Part shown: positions 1 through 7,748 of the stretch, in pieces | Numbering within the stretch: position 1 is the first letter of the stretch | Layout: each line of letters begins with the position of its first letter | Source of the DNA: Streptomyces hokutonensis | GTDB lineage: Bacteria > Actinomycetota > Actinomycetes > Streptomycetales > Streptomycetaceae | Direction of reading: 5' to 3' | Assembly: GCF_000376565.1 (NCBI RefSeq) | Contig: NZ_BARG01000102.1 | Location: forward strand, 1-60,770 | DNA: 60,770 nucleotides | Notes under the pieces: model-generated | Databases searched by the model: none | Told to the model about the DNA's origin: nothing | The model's input: only the letters and a program-made list of their open reading frames with translations | Made by a program: the position numbers and the translations under genes

Positions 1-69
1 ACCGAGCAGTGCCACCGCCGTGACATCCAGGCCGCCGACGACATTGCCGAGGCAGCACACCCCGCCCAC
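1..69 (-). CDS. possible 5' end of a downstream ORF cut by the window edge
   Basis: An open frame runs from a GTG directly after the stop codon of the ADP-ribosylglycohydrolase gene to the window edge (23 codons, hydrophobic, reading roughly VGGVCCLGNVVGG then LDVTAVALLG). The tight spacing would suit a further gene of the same operon. The fragment is too short to assign; a sugar-kinase-like N-terminus is one possibility, a non-coding stretch another. Part of it (1-31) is 27/31 identical to 88-118 in the preceding gene, in the same frame. Confidence 0.2.
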   Translation of the reverse strand, partial: MGGVCCLGNVVGGLDVTAVALLG

Positions 70-1074
70 TCACGTCCCCTCCCGCACACCGAGCAGCGCC
101 GCCGCCATGGCATCCAGGTCGAGCCCCGGGTTGACGCGGATCAGCGTCTCCCGCGCGGCGGCCGGGAAGGCGGCCACGCCGTGGCAGGCGCCGCCGACGG
201 CGCCCGCGATCGCGGCGATCGTGTCGCAGTCGCCGCCGACGGACGCGGCGAGCAGCGCGGCCTGCCAGGGGTCGTCGGGGCAGGCTGCGAGAACGGCGAA
301 GGCGGCCGGGACCGACTCCTGTGTGGCCAGGCTCGTCCCGACCAACTCGTAGACCCGCTCGCAGACTTGGGCCTGGGTGAGGCCCCGCACCAGGCCGGTC
401 GCCCACACGATCCGTTCGGAGACATCGGCGGCGGCCACCCAGTGGCCCCGCCCCGCAGCCAACCGGGCCGCCGACACGGCCACTTCGATCGCCTCGGGAA
501 CCGACGCCCCGTCAACTCCCGCGCTCACGGCGGCAGCTACAGCCGCGGCACCGGCGAGCGCGACCCCGGTGTTGTGGGTGAGGCTGCTGGCCTCCACCAC
601 CCGGTCCACCAGTGCGGGCGGGTCCGTGACCGGCGTCGCGATGCCGACGGGGGCGATCCGCATCGCCGCGCCATTGGTCGTGCCGTAGCGGCCCACCTCG
701 TCGGCGGGGGTGCCGGCGAGGACCTGTTCCACGGCCCGCTTGGTGGACGGGCCGAGGAGGTCGAGCGAACCCCGGGCCCGCATGTCGTCCTCCCAGGCGA
801 CCAGGCGCCGGGCCAACTCCGCCGGGTCGATCCGGCCCTTGCCCTCCACCAGCAACTCGGCCAGCAGCAGGGCCTGTTCGGTGTCGTCGGTGACCGCGCC
901 CGCCGGCATGCCTGCGGCCAGCGGATGGTCGGGGTCGGCCGGGTGGAAGCCGGTGAGGAAGGGGCCGTAGCGTGCCGTGATCTGTGGGCGGGACAGCATT
1001 TGGGTGGGCATGCCGAGGGCGTCGCCGAGGGCGAGCCCGTACAGGGCTCCGGTGGCGCGGCTCTGGAGGGTCAT
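70..1074 (-). CDS. ADP-ribosylglycohydrolase family protein
   Basis: Protein of 334 residues. Members of this cytoplasmic family hydrolyse ADP-ribosyl-protein or ADP-ribose-like N-glycosidic bonds with two Mg ions. The expected metal motifs are visible: the GDALGMP region near the N-terminus, DDTE at residues 63-66, and GGDCDT at 280-285, so the active site looks intact and the length fits the family. The ATG at 1074 is preceded on its strand by a purine-rich stretch. It is the last complete gene of the minus-strand set with the GntR regulator, hydrolase and permease, separated from the regulator by 44 bases. The substrate cannot be told; in such loci the protein may act on a nucleoside or ADP-ribosyl metabolite rather than on a modified protein. 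Confidence 0.85.
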   Translation of the reverse strand: MTLQSRATGALYGLALGDALGMPTQMLSRPQITARYGPFLTGFHPADPDHPLAAGMPAGAVTDDTEQALLLAELLVEGKGRIDPAELARRLVAWEDDMRARGSLDLLGPSTKRAVEQVLAGTPADEVGRYGTTNGAAMRIAPVGIATPVTDPPALVDRVVEASSLTHNTGVALAGAAAVAAAVSAGVDGASVPEAIEVAVSAARLAAGRGHWVAAADVSERIVWATGLVRGLTQAQVCERVYELVGTSLATQESVPAAFAVLAACPDDPWQAALLAASVGGDCDTIAAIAGAVGGACHGVAAFPAAARETLIRVNPGLDLDAMAAALLGVREGT

Positions 1075-1118
1075 GGGTACTTTCCGGGGCGGGGTCGACG
1101 GTTCGGCGGTTCAGCGGT

Positions 1119-1826
1119 TCAGCCGAAGGCGAGGGTGAGTTGGAAGTGCTCGGGGTCGAGGAGGCTCACGACATGTTCGACGAAGGAGCCGTCGGCGGCC
1201 CGGCTGGTGCGGCGCGTGTCGAGGAACCAGTCACCCGGTTCGCGGCGCAGCAGCTTCGCCTCCCGGCCGTCGATCCGCCGCCCGCTCACCCGCTGTTCGC
1301 CGTGGTCGGGCCGCAGTCCGGCCCGCAGCATCACATCGGTCAGCGACTCCTGCCCGAGGCCGCGCGCCGGCAGCTCCCGCACTCCGGGCACGGGCGGCAG
1401 GAAGCTGCGCTCGTACGACACGACGACCGCGTCCGCGACCAGTTCCCGTATCCGCTCCACGCACACGAACTCCGTGGTGTTCAAGGTGAGTTGACGGGCC
1501 AGCTCCTCGTCCCGCCGGGCGTCGACCGCGAGTGTCCTGACCCGGGTGTCGATGCCCTGGGTGGCGAGCGCATGGGCCCAGCCGAGGCTGTCGTCCAGTG
1601 GGCGGCCGTCGAAGAGGACGTAGGAGCCCTTGCCGGTGCGGGTGGCGATCAGGCCGGCCTCGCTGAGTTCGGCGAGGGCCGCGCGGACGGTCGTACGGCT
1701 GACGCCGAAGCGTTGGGCCAGGGCGTGTTCGCCGGGCAGCTGCTCGCCCGCGGGGCGGTGGCCGCTGCGGATCTCCTTGGCGAGGACCTCGGTGATGCGC
1801 TGGTGTTTGAGCCGGACGCCGGTCAT
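1119..1826 (-). CDS. GntR-family (HutC/UTRA type) transcriptional regulator
   Basis: Protein of 235 residues. The N-terminal winged helix-turn-helix is clear (PGEHALAQRFGVSRTTVRAA around residues 28-47), and the rest resembles the UTRA ligand-binding domain of HutC-type regulators, with a conserved core near YERSFLPP and the closing hydrophobic strand at the C-terminus. The open frame extends further upstream, but the ATG at 1826 gives an ATGA overlap with the stop of the hydrolase gene, which fits translational coupling. It most likely represses its own operon in response to a substrate brought in by the permease; a HutC-like GTCTAGAC palindrome lies just before the permease start. The effector is unknown. 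Confidence 0.85.
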   Translation of the reverse strand: MTGVRLKHQRITEVLAKEIRSGHRPAGEQLPGEHALAQRFGVSRTTVRAALAELSEAGLIATRTGKGSYVLFDGRPLDDSLGWAHALATQGIDTRVRTLAVDARRDEELARQLTLNTTEFVCVERIRELVADAVVVSYERSFLPPVPGVRELPARGLGQESLTDVMLRAGLRPDHGEQRVSGRRIDGREAKLLRREPGDWFLDTRRTSRAADGSFVEHVVSLLDPEHFQLTLAFG

Positions 1827-2377
1827 GACGCCGCCCCGACCGCCTCGGTGACCGTGACCACCCGGATCAGGGGGCGGTAGAGGTCCATGACGTGCAGCGC
1901 CTTGGCGTGGGACTCGTCGTCGACGCCCGCGCAGGCGTCGGCGGCCACCAGTACCTCGACGCCCGCGTCGGCGGCGGCGAGTGCCGTCGACAGCACGCAG
2001 CAGTCGGTGCTGACGCCCGCGAGGACTAGACGGCCGGTGGGGGCGACGCGCTCTGCGAGTGCCGGGGTCCACTTGCCGAAGGTGGGCGCGTCCACGAAGT
2101 GCCTTGCCTGGGCGGCGAATTCGTCGGTCAGGCGCCAGAGCGGGGCGTCCGGCGGCTGGAGGGCGAAGGGCCACTGGTCGTAGTAGGCGCGCCAGCTGCC
2201 CTCGGGTTTCTCTGGGGCCAGGAAGCGGGTGAAGGTGACCTCGTCCCCGAAGGCCGGCAGCAGTCGTCGTACACCCGCCGCCGCTTCGTCGAAGCGCGGG
2301 GTGGCCCAGGGGCTGTCGGGTTCGGCGAAGACGCGCTGCATGTCGATGACGGCGAGGTGGCCGGGTGCGGTGGTCAT
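1823..2377 (-). CDS. isochorismatase-like cysteine hydrolase
   Basis: Protein of 184 residues of the isochorismatase/nicotinamidase-like hydrolase superfamily, cytoplasmic. The catalytic triad positions are visible: Asp12 in VIDMQ, Lys102 in FGKW and Cys127 in GVSTDCCV, followed by the usual ALAAADAG helix. Such enzymes cleave amide, carbamoyl or enol-ether bonds; with an NCS1 permease next to it, hydrolysis of an imported nucleobase derivative, ureide or carbamate is plausible but not shown. The start at 2377 overlaps the permease stop by ATGA, and its own stop overlaps the GntR start in the same way, so the three genes form one translationally coupled unit. Confidence 0.85.
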   Translation of the reverse strand: MTTAPGHLAVIDMQRVFAEPDSPWATPRFDEAAAGVRRLLPAFGDEVTFTRFLAPEKPEGSWRAYYDQWPFALQPPDAPLWRLTDEFAAQARHFVDAPTFGKWTPALAERVAPTGRLVLAGVSTDCCVLSTALAAADAGVEVLVAADACAGVDDESHAKALHVMDLYRPLIRVVTVTEAVGAAS

Positions 2378-3855
2378 ACGGCGGCCACCGCCTCCGGGCT
2401 CGGGGCCTGCTCTTCCTGGCGCTGGACGCGGGCGCGGCCCAGCGCGAGGGTGCCGAGGAAGCCGAGGGCGAGGGCGGCCAGGACGCCGAGGTTGGCGTAG
2501 GCCCAGGCGCCGGACTTGCCGCCGAGGCCGAGCGGGTCGAGGAGGTAGCCCTGCCAAGTGAGCCAGCTGGCGGCCGTGTTGGTGACCAGGCCCCAGCCGA
2601 TCGCGGTGGCGGCGAGGGTGAGGAGGAGGGGTGTGAGCGGTACGTCGCCGTAGCGGCCGTTCGGGCGGAAGAGGTCGCCCTCGTCGTAGTCGCGGCGGCG
2701 CAGGGCGAGGTCGGCGAGCATGATGCCGCACCAGGCGGCGATGGGGACGCCGAGGGTGGTGAGGAAGCCCATGAACTGGCCGAGGAAGTTGTCGGCGAAG
2801 AACACGATGTAGATGGAGCCCGCGATCATCAGGACGCCGTCGACGAGCGCGGCAAGATAGCGCGGCACCGGCAGGCCCGCGGAGAGAAGGGCGAGGCCGG
2901 AGGAGTAGATGTCGAGGACCGCGCCGCCGACCAGGCCGAGGACGGCGACCACGGCGAACGGGACCAGGAACCAGGTGGGCAGGATCGTCGTCAGCGCGCC
3001 GATCGGGTCGGCGGCGACCGCCTTGTTCAGCGTGCTGGAGGAACCGGCGAGCAGCAGCCCGAAGACCAGCAGGAGCAGCGGGGCGACGGAGGCGCCGAAC
3101 GTGGTCCAGCCGATCACGCCTCTGCTGGACGAACTCCGGGGCAGATAGCGGGAGTAGTCGGCGGCGGCGTTGACCCAGCCGAGGCCGAAGCCGGTCATCA
3201 TGAACACCAGCGCGCCGATGAACTCCTGGGCGGAGCCCGCCGGTACGGCCCTGACCGTGCTCCAGTGGATGTGGTCGGCGACGAGGGCGATGTAGACGAC
3301 GGTGAGCACGGCGGTGACCACGGTGATGACCGTCTGGAGCCGCATGATCAGGTCGAAGCCCATGACTCCGCCGACGACGATGAGCGCGCCGACGATGATC
3401 AGCGCGACCACCTTGGTCTCGGTGCCGCCGCCCCAGCTGAGCCTGTCGAAGACGGTCGCGGTGGCCATCGTCGCGAGCGCGGTGAGGACGGTCTCCCAGC
3501 CGACGGTGAGGATCCAGGAGATCACCGACGGCAGCCGGTTGCCGCGCACTCCGTAGGCGGCGCGGCTGAGCACCATCGTCGGTGCCGAGCCGCGCTTGCC
3601 CGCGACCGCGATGAAGCCGCAGAGCAGGAAGGAGAACACGATGCCGATCACACCGGCGATCAGCGCCTGCCAGAAGGAGATCCCGAAGCCGAGCGCGAAG
3701 GCGCCGTAGCTCAGGCCCAGGATCGAGACATTGGCCCCGAACCAGGGCCAGAACAGTGTGCGCGGGGTGCCTTTGCGTTCGGCGTCGCCGATCACATCGA
3801 GGCCGTGCGTCTCGACCTGAAGCTGCCGGGACTGGGAAGTCTGGGAGTCCGCCAT
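2374..3855 (-). CDS. NCS1-family purine/cytosine/allantoin-type permease
   Basis: Protein of 493 residues with about twelve hydrophobic segments from residue 35 onward and a short charged N-terminus. The pattern around FWPWFGANVSILGLSYGA and the GKRGSAPTMVLSRAAYG stretch is typical of nucleobase:cation symporter-1 proteins (cytosine, purine, hydantoin, allantoin or thiamine-precursor uptake). It is first in a four-gene minus-strand operon and divergent from the P450 locus, with 218 bases between. The substrate cannot be read from sequence alone. A GTCTAGAC palindrome about 14 bases before the ATG suggests control by the GntR regulator encoded downstream. Confidence 0.88.
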   Translation of the reverse strand: MADSQTSQSRQLQVETHGLDVIGDAERKGTPRTLFWPWFGANVSILGLSYGAFALGFGISFWQALIAGVIGIVFSFLLCGFIAVAGKRGSAPTMVLSRAAYGVRGNRLPSVISWILTVGWETVLTALATMATATVFDRLSWGGGTETKVVALIIVGALIVVGGVMGFDLIMRLQTVITVVTAVLTVVYIALVADHIHWSTVRAVPAGSAQEFIGALVFMMTGFGLGWVNAAADYSRYLPRSSSSRGVIGWTTFGASVAPLLLLVFGLLLAGSSSTLNKAVAADPIGALTTILPTWFLVPFAVVAVLGLVGGAVLDIYSSGLALLSAGLPVPRYLAALVDGVLMIAGSIYIVFFADNFLGQFMGFLTTLGVPIAAWCGIMLADLALRRRDYDEGDLFRPNGRYGDVPLTPLLLTLAATAIGWGLVTNTAASWLTWQGYLLDPLGLGGKSGAWAYANLGVLAALALGFLGTLALGRARVQRQEEQAPSPEAVAAV

Positions 3856-3864
3856 CGTCGACCT

Positions 3865-3880
3865 ACCTGTCTAGACGTGT
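3865..3880. promoter_or_regulatory. candidate GntR/HutC-type operator
   Basis: The sequence ACCTGTCTAGACGTGT has a perfect 8-bp palindrome (GTCTAGAC) with matching outer AC/GT pairs. HutC-subfamily regulators such as DasR recognise TGGTCTAGACCA-like sites, so this is a plausible binding site for the GntR protein of the same operon. It lies just upstream of the permease ATG, where binding would block transcription or initiation. Confidence 0.5.
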
Positions 3881-4073
3881 TCAGTCGAGGCTAGGTGCGG
3901 TGGTGACGAGCGTCAAGAGGAGAGGGCGGTGGAGCGGAGGACGCCCCGCCGTTCCGCTGAACGGCACGGCACGCGACAGGGCGCCGGGCGGTCAGCAGGC
4001 TGGTTCTGTCGGTCGGGCGTCGCACGTACCGCACCTGGTGTGCCGCGCTTCCGCGTTCTCGAAGGAGGGCACC

Positions 4074-5264
4074 ATGGAGTCGTCCACGACGCGTCAGGGG
4101 CACGGTGAGCCCGCCCGCACTCCCCGCGGCACCGGCCCCCGCGTCCGCGACCCCCTCGTCCTGCTGACGGCGGAGTTCGACGGCGTCCACGACGTGTGGC
4201 GCTCGGCCGCGGGCACGGTGTGCGTGGCGGGCCCGGAGCCGGCCCGGGCGGTGCTCGGCAACCGGTACGGTGCCGTCGCCGAGGCGGCCGACTTCTACCG
4301 CACCCGGCACGGCGACTTCGGCCCCCGCGCGGCCCAGATCCGGATCGGCCGGGCGGGCCGCGCCCTGATCCGCCGTCATCTGGACGCTCGGCGGCCGGAG
4401 TTGCCCGCTCTCGTCGCCGAACACCTTGTCCCCAGCAGCGTCTGGCCGGACGCGGGGAACCTGCTCGTGTTCCGGCATCTGCGGGACGTCCTGCTGCACC
4501 GTGACGCCTCGCCTCAACTCCACGCAGTTGTTGGACAGATCGTCCACCGGTCGGTCCTGGCGGGCGCGCGGCGTCGGCACTCGACGCCGTCGCGACTGCT
4601 CTTCCGGCGGCGCGCGTTGAGCGTGCTGCATGCCGAAATACGCGCCCGGCAACGGGAGTTCCAGGGCGAGCCACGTGACCTGGTCGACGTAGTGGTGCAC
4701 GAGAGCGACCCCGGGTCGGACCCGAAGGACCTCGCCGAGGTCTATCTCTCCTTCCTGTTCGCCGCGGTCGGCTCGGTCGGCTTCGCTTTCGGCTGGTCGG
4801 TGTATCTGCTCGGCACGCACCCCGACCGCCTTGCCATGGAGCCGAGTTGGACGGTCCGGGAGGCGCTGCGGCTGTGGCCGGTGGCGTGGCTGTTCGCGCG
4901 GACGCCGAGCCATGTGCAGGAACTCGGCGGGACGGAGGTCGGCCCGCGCGACCGGCTCGCCGTCTGCACCTATCTGGTGCACCGGCATCCCGGGCACTGG
5001 GAGCGGCCGGACGAGTTCGTACCGGAACGCTGGGCGGCGCCCGTGCCGGACGGGGCGTACCTCCCGTTCGGCCACGGGCCGCACACCTGCGCCGGGGCGA
5101 CCGTCACCATGCGGCTCCTCGAAGACCTCGTCGGCATCATCACCCGTGACCGGCGGCTGTCGGTCACCCACGACGGCGCCGGTCCCCAGGTGGGCCCGGC
5201 GCTCGCTCCACCGCGTTTCACCGCGGTGCTGAGCGACCGCACCGGCTGTCCCGGAAGGAGGTGA
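4074..5264 (+). CDS. cytochrome P450, probable RiPP-modifying enzyme (first of pair)
   Basis: Protein of 396 residues. The haem-binding loop is canonical (FGHGPHTCAG, Cys339) and the K-helix ExxR is present (Glu263-Arg266). The I-helix (about 224-242, AAVGSVGFAFG) lacks the usual acid-threonine pair used for oxygen activation in hydroxylating P450s; it is also missing in a number of cross-linking P450s. The open frame extends upstream, but the ATG at 4074 has a strong GAAGGAGGG site and fits family length. Its stop codon overlaps a perfect Shine-Dalgarno sequence for the 28-codon gene that follows, and a second P450 lies beyond. I infer that it oxidises the encoded aromatic peptide, for example by biaryl or aryl-aliphatic cross-linking; no substrate is proven. 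Confidence 0.85.
   Translation: MESSTTRQGHGEPARTPRGTGPRVRDPLVLLTAEFDGVHDVWRSAAGTVCVAGPEPARAVLGNRYGAVAEAADFYRTRHGDFGPRAAQIRIGRAGRALIRRHLDARRPELPALVAEHLVPSSVWPDAGNLLVFRHLRDVLLHRDASPQLHAVVGQIVHRSVLAGARRRHSTPSRLLFRRRALSVLHAEIRARQREFQGEPRDLVDVVVHESDPGSDPKDLAEVYLSFLFAAVGSVGFAFGWSVYLLGTHPDRLAMEPSWTVREALRLWPVAWLFARTPSHVQELGGTEVGPRDRLAVCTYLVHRHPGHWERPDEFVPERWAAPVPDGAYLPFGHGPHTCAGATVTMRLLEDLVGIITRDRRLSVTHDGAGPQVGPALAPPRFTAVLSDRTGCPGRR
5255..5264 (+). promoter_or_regulatory. perfect Shine-Dalgarno site for the 28-codon peptide gene
   Basis: AAGGAGGTGA is fully complementary to the 3' end of bacterial 16S rRNA, and its last three bases are the stop codon of the upstream P450. The spacing to the ATG at 5271 is six bases. 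This fixes the start of the tiny gene and suggests that it is translated at a high rate relative to the enzyme gene, as expected for a precursor peptide. Confidence 0.85.
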
Positions 5265-5270
5265 ACGCGC

Positions 5271-5357
5271 ATGCGCGCCCTGTATCTCAAGGCGAAGTCC
5301 GTCCTCAACATCCGAGGCCAGTACGAGTACTTCTGGTACCTGTACCACCACATCTGA
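5271..5357 (+). CDS. aromatic-rich 28-residue peptide, probable P450-modified RiPP precursor
   Basis: Small gene of 28 codons plus TGA between two P450 genes. Residues 1-17 are basic and leader-like (starting MRALYLKAKS and ending in NIRGQ). Residues 18-28 read YEYFWYLYHHI, with six of eleven residues Tyr/Phe/Trp plus two His. The perfect SD six bases upstream and the six-base gap from the P450 stop argue strongly for real translation. Biarylitide, cittilin and atropopeptide (tryptorubin) loci share this layout: a very short precursor with an aromatic C-terminal core beside one or more P450s and no other enzyme. I infer that the C-terminal part is the core and that its Tyr, Trp or His side chains are cross-linked. 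The core boundary and leader protease are unknown; no protease gene is adjacent. Confidence 0.8.
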   Translation: MRALYLKAKSVLNIRGQYEYFWYLYHHI

Positions 5358-5420
5358 CCGGCCCGGCGCGGGACGCCGCCGCAGACCGGCGCCCCGCGCC
5401 CCACGAGGGGGACGTATCCG

Positions 5421-6698
5421 ATGACCACCCCGCAACACCCCGAGGACTTCCTGCGTTTCATGCGGATGCGCAGCGCGAACGAGGACGGGATCTTCTGGGT
5501 CGACGACATCCGGCTCGGCGTGTTCGAGCCGGAGGCGGCGCGCCGGGTCAGTGCCACGAACTGGCGCCGGTTCGTCATGCACGACCGGCTGATCGACATG
5601 GTGCGGCGGCGGCGCAGCCCCGAGGTGCGGTGGAGCGAGGTCCGTTCCGCGTGGCTGACCCAACTGCACACGCTGGCCACGGCGGAGCACCACGGTGATC
5701 TGATCGACCGCATGGAGCGGATCCTCGACGAACGGCTCGGTGACGACGTCGACCTGGTGATGCTGACCCAGGACGTGGCACTGCGGTCCATGCTGCCGGT
5801 CGCGCTGACGGGTCTCACCTCCGGCGAGGCGGATCTGGTACGCCGGGACCTGGAGATGAAGCTGCTGCGGCTCATCTCGCCGGATCCGGGCGGCACTTGG
5901 CACCACCTGAAGTTCGTCGTCGTACAGCTGCGGTCCGGTCTTGTCGTGCGCCGGGTGCTGCGGCAGCGCGCGCACGGGAAGCGGAAACGTGAGCCGGACC
6001 TGGCCGATCCCTTCGTCGACCTGCTGCCCCGGATGGGCATGGACCGCGCGCTGGACGTGGTGACCGCCGTCCTCACCGCCATCGGCGGGCCGCCGGGCAC
6101 CGCGGCGGCGAGTCTGCTGTACGAGTTCGTCCGCAACCCCGAGTGGCAGCGGCGGCTCACCGAGGAACTGCGTTCCGTGGACCCGGTGGAGTTCCGCACG
6201 GCGCCGACGCACGCGGCCCCGGTGACGCACCGGTTCGTGAAGGAGGTGCTGCGTCTGTGGAGCCCGCCGCTGCTGCTGGTCCGGCGGAACCAGTTCCCCT
6301 TCGACTTCGGCAAGACCCGCTTGGAGCCCGGCGACTGGTATCTGCTGAGCCCGCATCTGATCCACCGGGACGAGCGGGTGTGGAAGCAGCCGGACGTCTT
6401 CGACCCGGACCGCTTCCTGCCGGGCGCGCCGCACGGGCCGGCGGACCGTACTTGCTACGTGCCGTTCGGCTGGGCGCCCAAGAAGTGCGTCGGCGCGAAC
6501 ATCGGCACCGTCCAACTCATGGGTCTGTGCCACCTGTTGTGCACCCGGTACGACCTGAGTGTCGACCGTCCCGAGGACCTCACGATGGCGCTGCGCTTCG
6601 CCCCGGTCCCGGAGAACTTCCGCGGCCGACTCGCCCTGCGCCGACCTGGATCGCCCCCGCCGACCTCGAACTCCCGGAAAATTGTCCGTAATCCGTAA
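5421..6698 (+). CDS. cytochrome P450, probable RiPP-modifying enzyme (second of pair)
   Basis: Protein of 425 residues from an ATG with a GAGGGGGA site eight bases upstream. ExxR is present (Glu275-Arg278) and the haem ligand is Cys356, but the haem loop reads FGWAPKKCVG, with Ala352 where the signature FxxGxxxCxG needs Gly. The I-helix segment AIGGPPGT (about 220-227) has two prolines and lacks the acidic residue. It is clearly different from the first P450, so it probably carries out a distinct step. It lies 63 bases after the 28-codon peptide gene on the same strand, consistent with one three-gene operon. No ferredoxin or reductase gene is adjacent, so redox partners must come from elsewhere. 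Confidence 0.83.
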   Translation: MTTPQHPEDFLRFMRMRSANEDGIFWVDDIRLGVFEPEAARRVSATNWRRFVMHDRLIDMVRRRRSPEVRWSEVRSAWLTQLHTLATAEHHGDLIDRMERILDERLGDDVDLVMLTQDVALRSMLPVALTGLTSGEADLVRRDLEMKLLRLISPDPGGTWHHLKFVVVQLRSGLVVRRVLRQRAHGKRKREPDLADPFVDLLPRMGMDRALDVVTAVLTAIGGPPGTAAASLLYEFVRNPEWQRRLTEELRSVDPVEFRTAPTHAAPVTHRFVKEVLRLWSPPLLLVRRNQFPFDFGKTRLEPGDWYLLSPHLIHRDERVWKQPDVFDPDRFLPGAPHGPADRTCYVPFGWAPKKCVGANIGTVQLMGLCHLLCTRYDLSVDRPEDLTMALRFAPVPENFRGRLALRRPGSPPPTSNSRKIVRNP

Positions 6699-6776
6699 CA
6701 GCGGGATCCCTTCGCTCGTTTATACCGTCCTGACGAATGCACGGAAGCGGACAACAGGACAGGGAACAGGGCGGAC

Positions 6777-7556
6777 ATGGCACGTCATGGCGGGCGGGGT
6801 TGGTACGGCCGGGTACTCGCGGCGGCGGTCGGTGTGACGGCGGTGGCGGCGGCCACTTCCGTGTGGACCGCGCAGGCCGGTGTGGTCGACGCGCAGCGGG
6901 GCGGGGCCAATGGGCGTCCCGGCGCCTCCAGTTCGGCGGCCCGGGTGGCGGCCGTGTCGGCGGAGATCGTGCACGCCTCCGACAAGGGCGCGCGGGGTGT
7001 CAACATCACGATCGACGACGGGCCGGACCCGACCTGGACCCCGCAGGTGCTCCAAGTGCTCAAGGAGTACGGGGTGAAGGCCACCTTCTGCATGGTCGGC
7101 CCGATGGCCGAGGCCCATCCGGACCTGGTCAAGGCGGTGGTGGCGGCCGGGCACCGGCTGTGCGACCACTCGGTGTCGCACGACACCACCATGGACAAGA
7201 AGTCCGAGTCCTACCAGAAGCAGGAGATCCTGAACGCCGCCGCCATGATCACCAAAGCCTCCGGGGGCGTACGGCCGCTGTACTACCGGGCGCCGGGCGG
7301 CGCGTTCACGCCGTACAGCCGTCATCTCGCCGCCGCGCAGGGCATGCGCCCCCTGGGGTGGAACGTCGACTCCAAGGACTTCGAACTCCCCGGCACCGGC
7401 GCCATCGTGACCACCGTCAAGAGCGAACTGCCCAACGGGCCGACCATCCTGTTCCACGACGCGGGCGGCGACCGCTCCGAGACCGTGGCCGCACTGCGCG
7501 AGATCCTGCCGTGGCTGAAGCAGCAGGGCTATTCGTTCGGTTTCCCGATGCGCTGA
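6777..7556 (+). CDS. secreted polysaccharide deacetylase (NodB homology)
   Basis: Protein of 259 residues with an N-terminal signal or anchor segment (hydrophobic stretch about residues 11-35). The NodB fold motifs follow: TIDDGPD (motif 1, catalytic and metal Asp), HSVSHD (metal His pair), YYRAPGG (motif 3) and LFHDAGG near the C-terminus (catalytic His). It should remove N-acetyl or O-acetyl groups from chitin-like oligosaccharides, peptidoglycan or another wall polymer outside the membrane. The ATG at 6777 follows an AGGGAACAGGGCGG stretch. It starts 78 bases after the second P450 but is probably unrelated to the peptide cluster; an A/T-richer stretch between them may carry its promoter. 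Confidence 0.87.
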   Translation: MARHGGRGWYGRVLAAAVGVTAVAAATSVWTAQAGVVDAQRGGANGRPGASSSAARVAAVSAEIVHASDKGARGVNITIDDGPDPTWTPQVLQVLKEYGVKATFCMVGPMAEAHPDLVKAVVAAGHRLCDHSVSHDTTMDKKSESYQKQEILNAAAMITKASGGVRPLYYRAPGGAFTPYSRHLAAAQGMRPLGWNVDSKDFELPGTGAIVTTVKSELPNGPTILFHDAGGDRSETVAALREILPWLKQQGYSFGFPMR

Positions 7557-7748
7557 ACAGTGCGTCGAGCGCGTGTGGAACGATGCGCCGAATTGACGGT
7601 CGTCGTTTTTCGGGTGGCGAATATGTGTGGGAAATGTGGAACGGCCGACGAGGTGGCGGTATTTAAGCGTGTCAGTGCCGATTCGCGCTGCTGTCGATTC
7701 GCCATGAAGGGTTGCGGCGATATCACCCGTGCAGTAACTACGTGAAGC

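Noticed and set aside
3891..6533. Minus-strand 880-codon open frame antisense to both P450 genes
   Set aside because: High-GC antisense frame; repetitive Arg/Pro/His composition, no domain, and it would bury the peptide gene and the P450s with real motifs.
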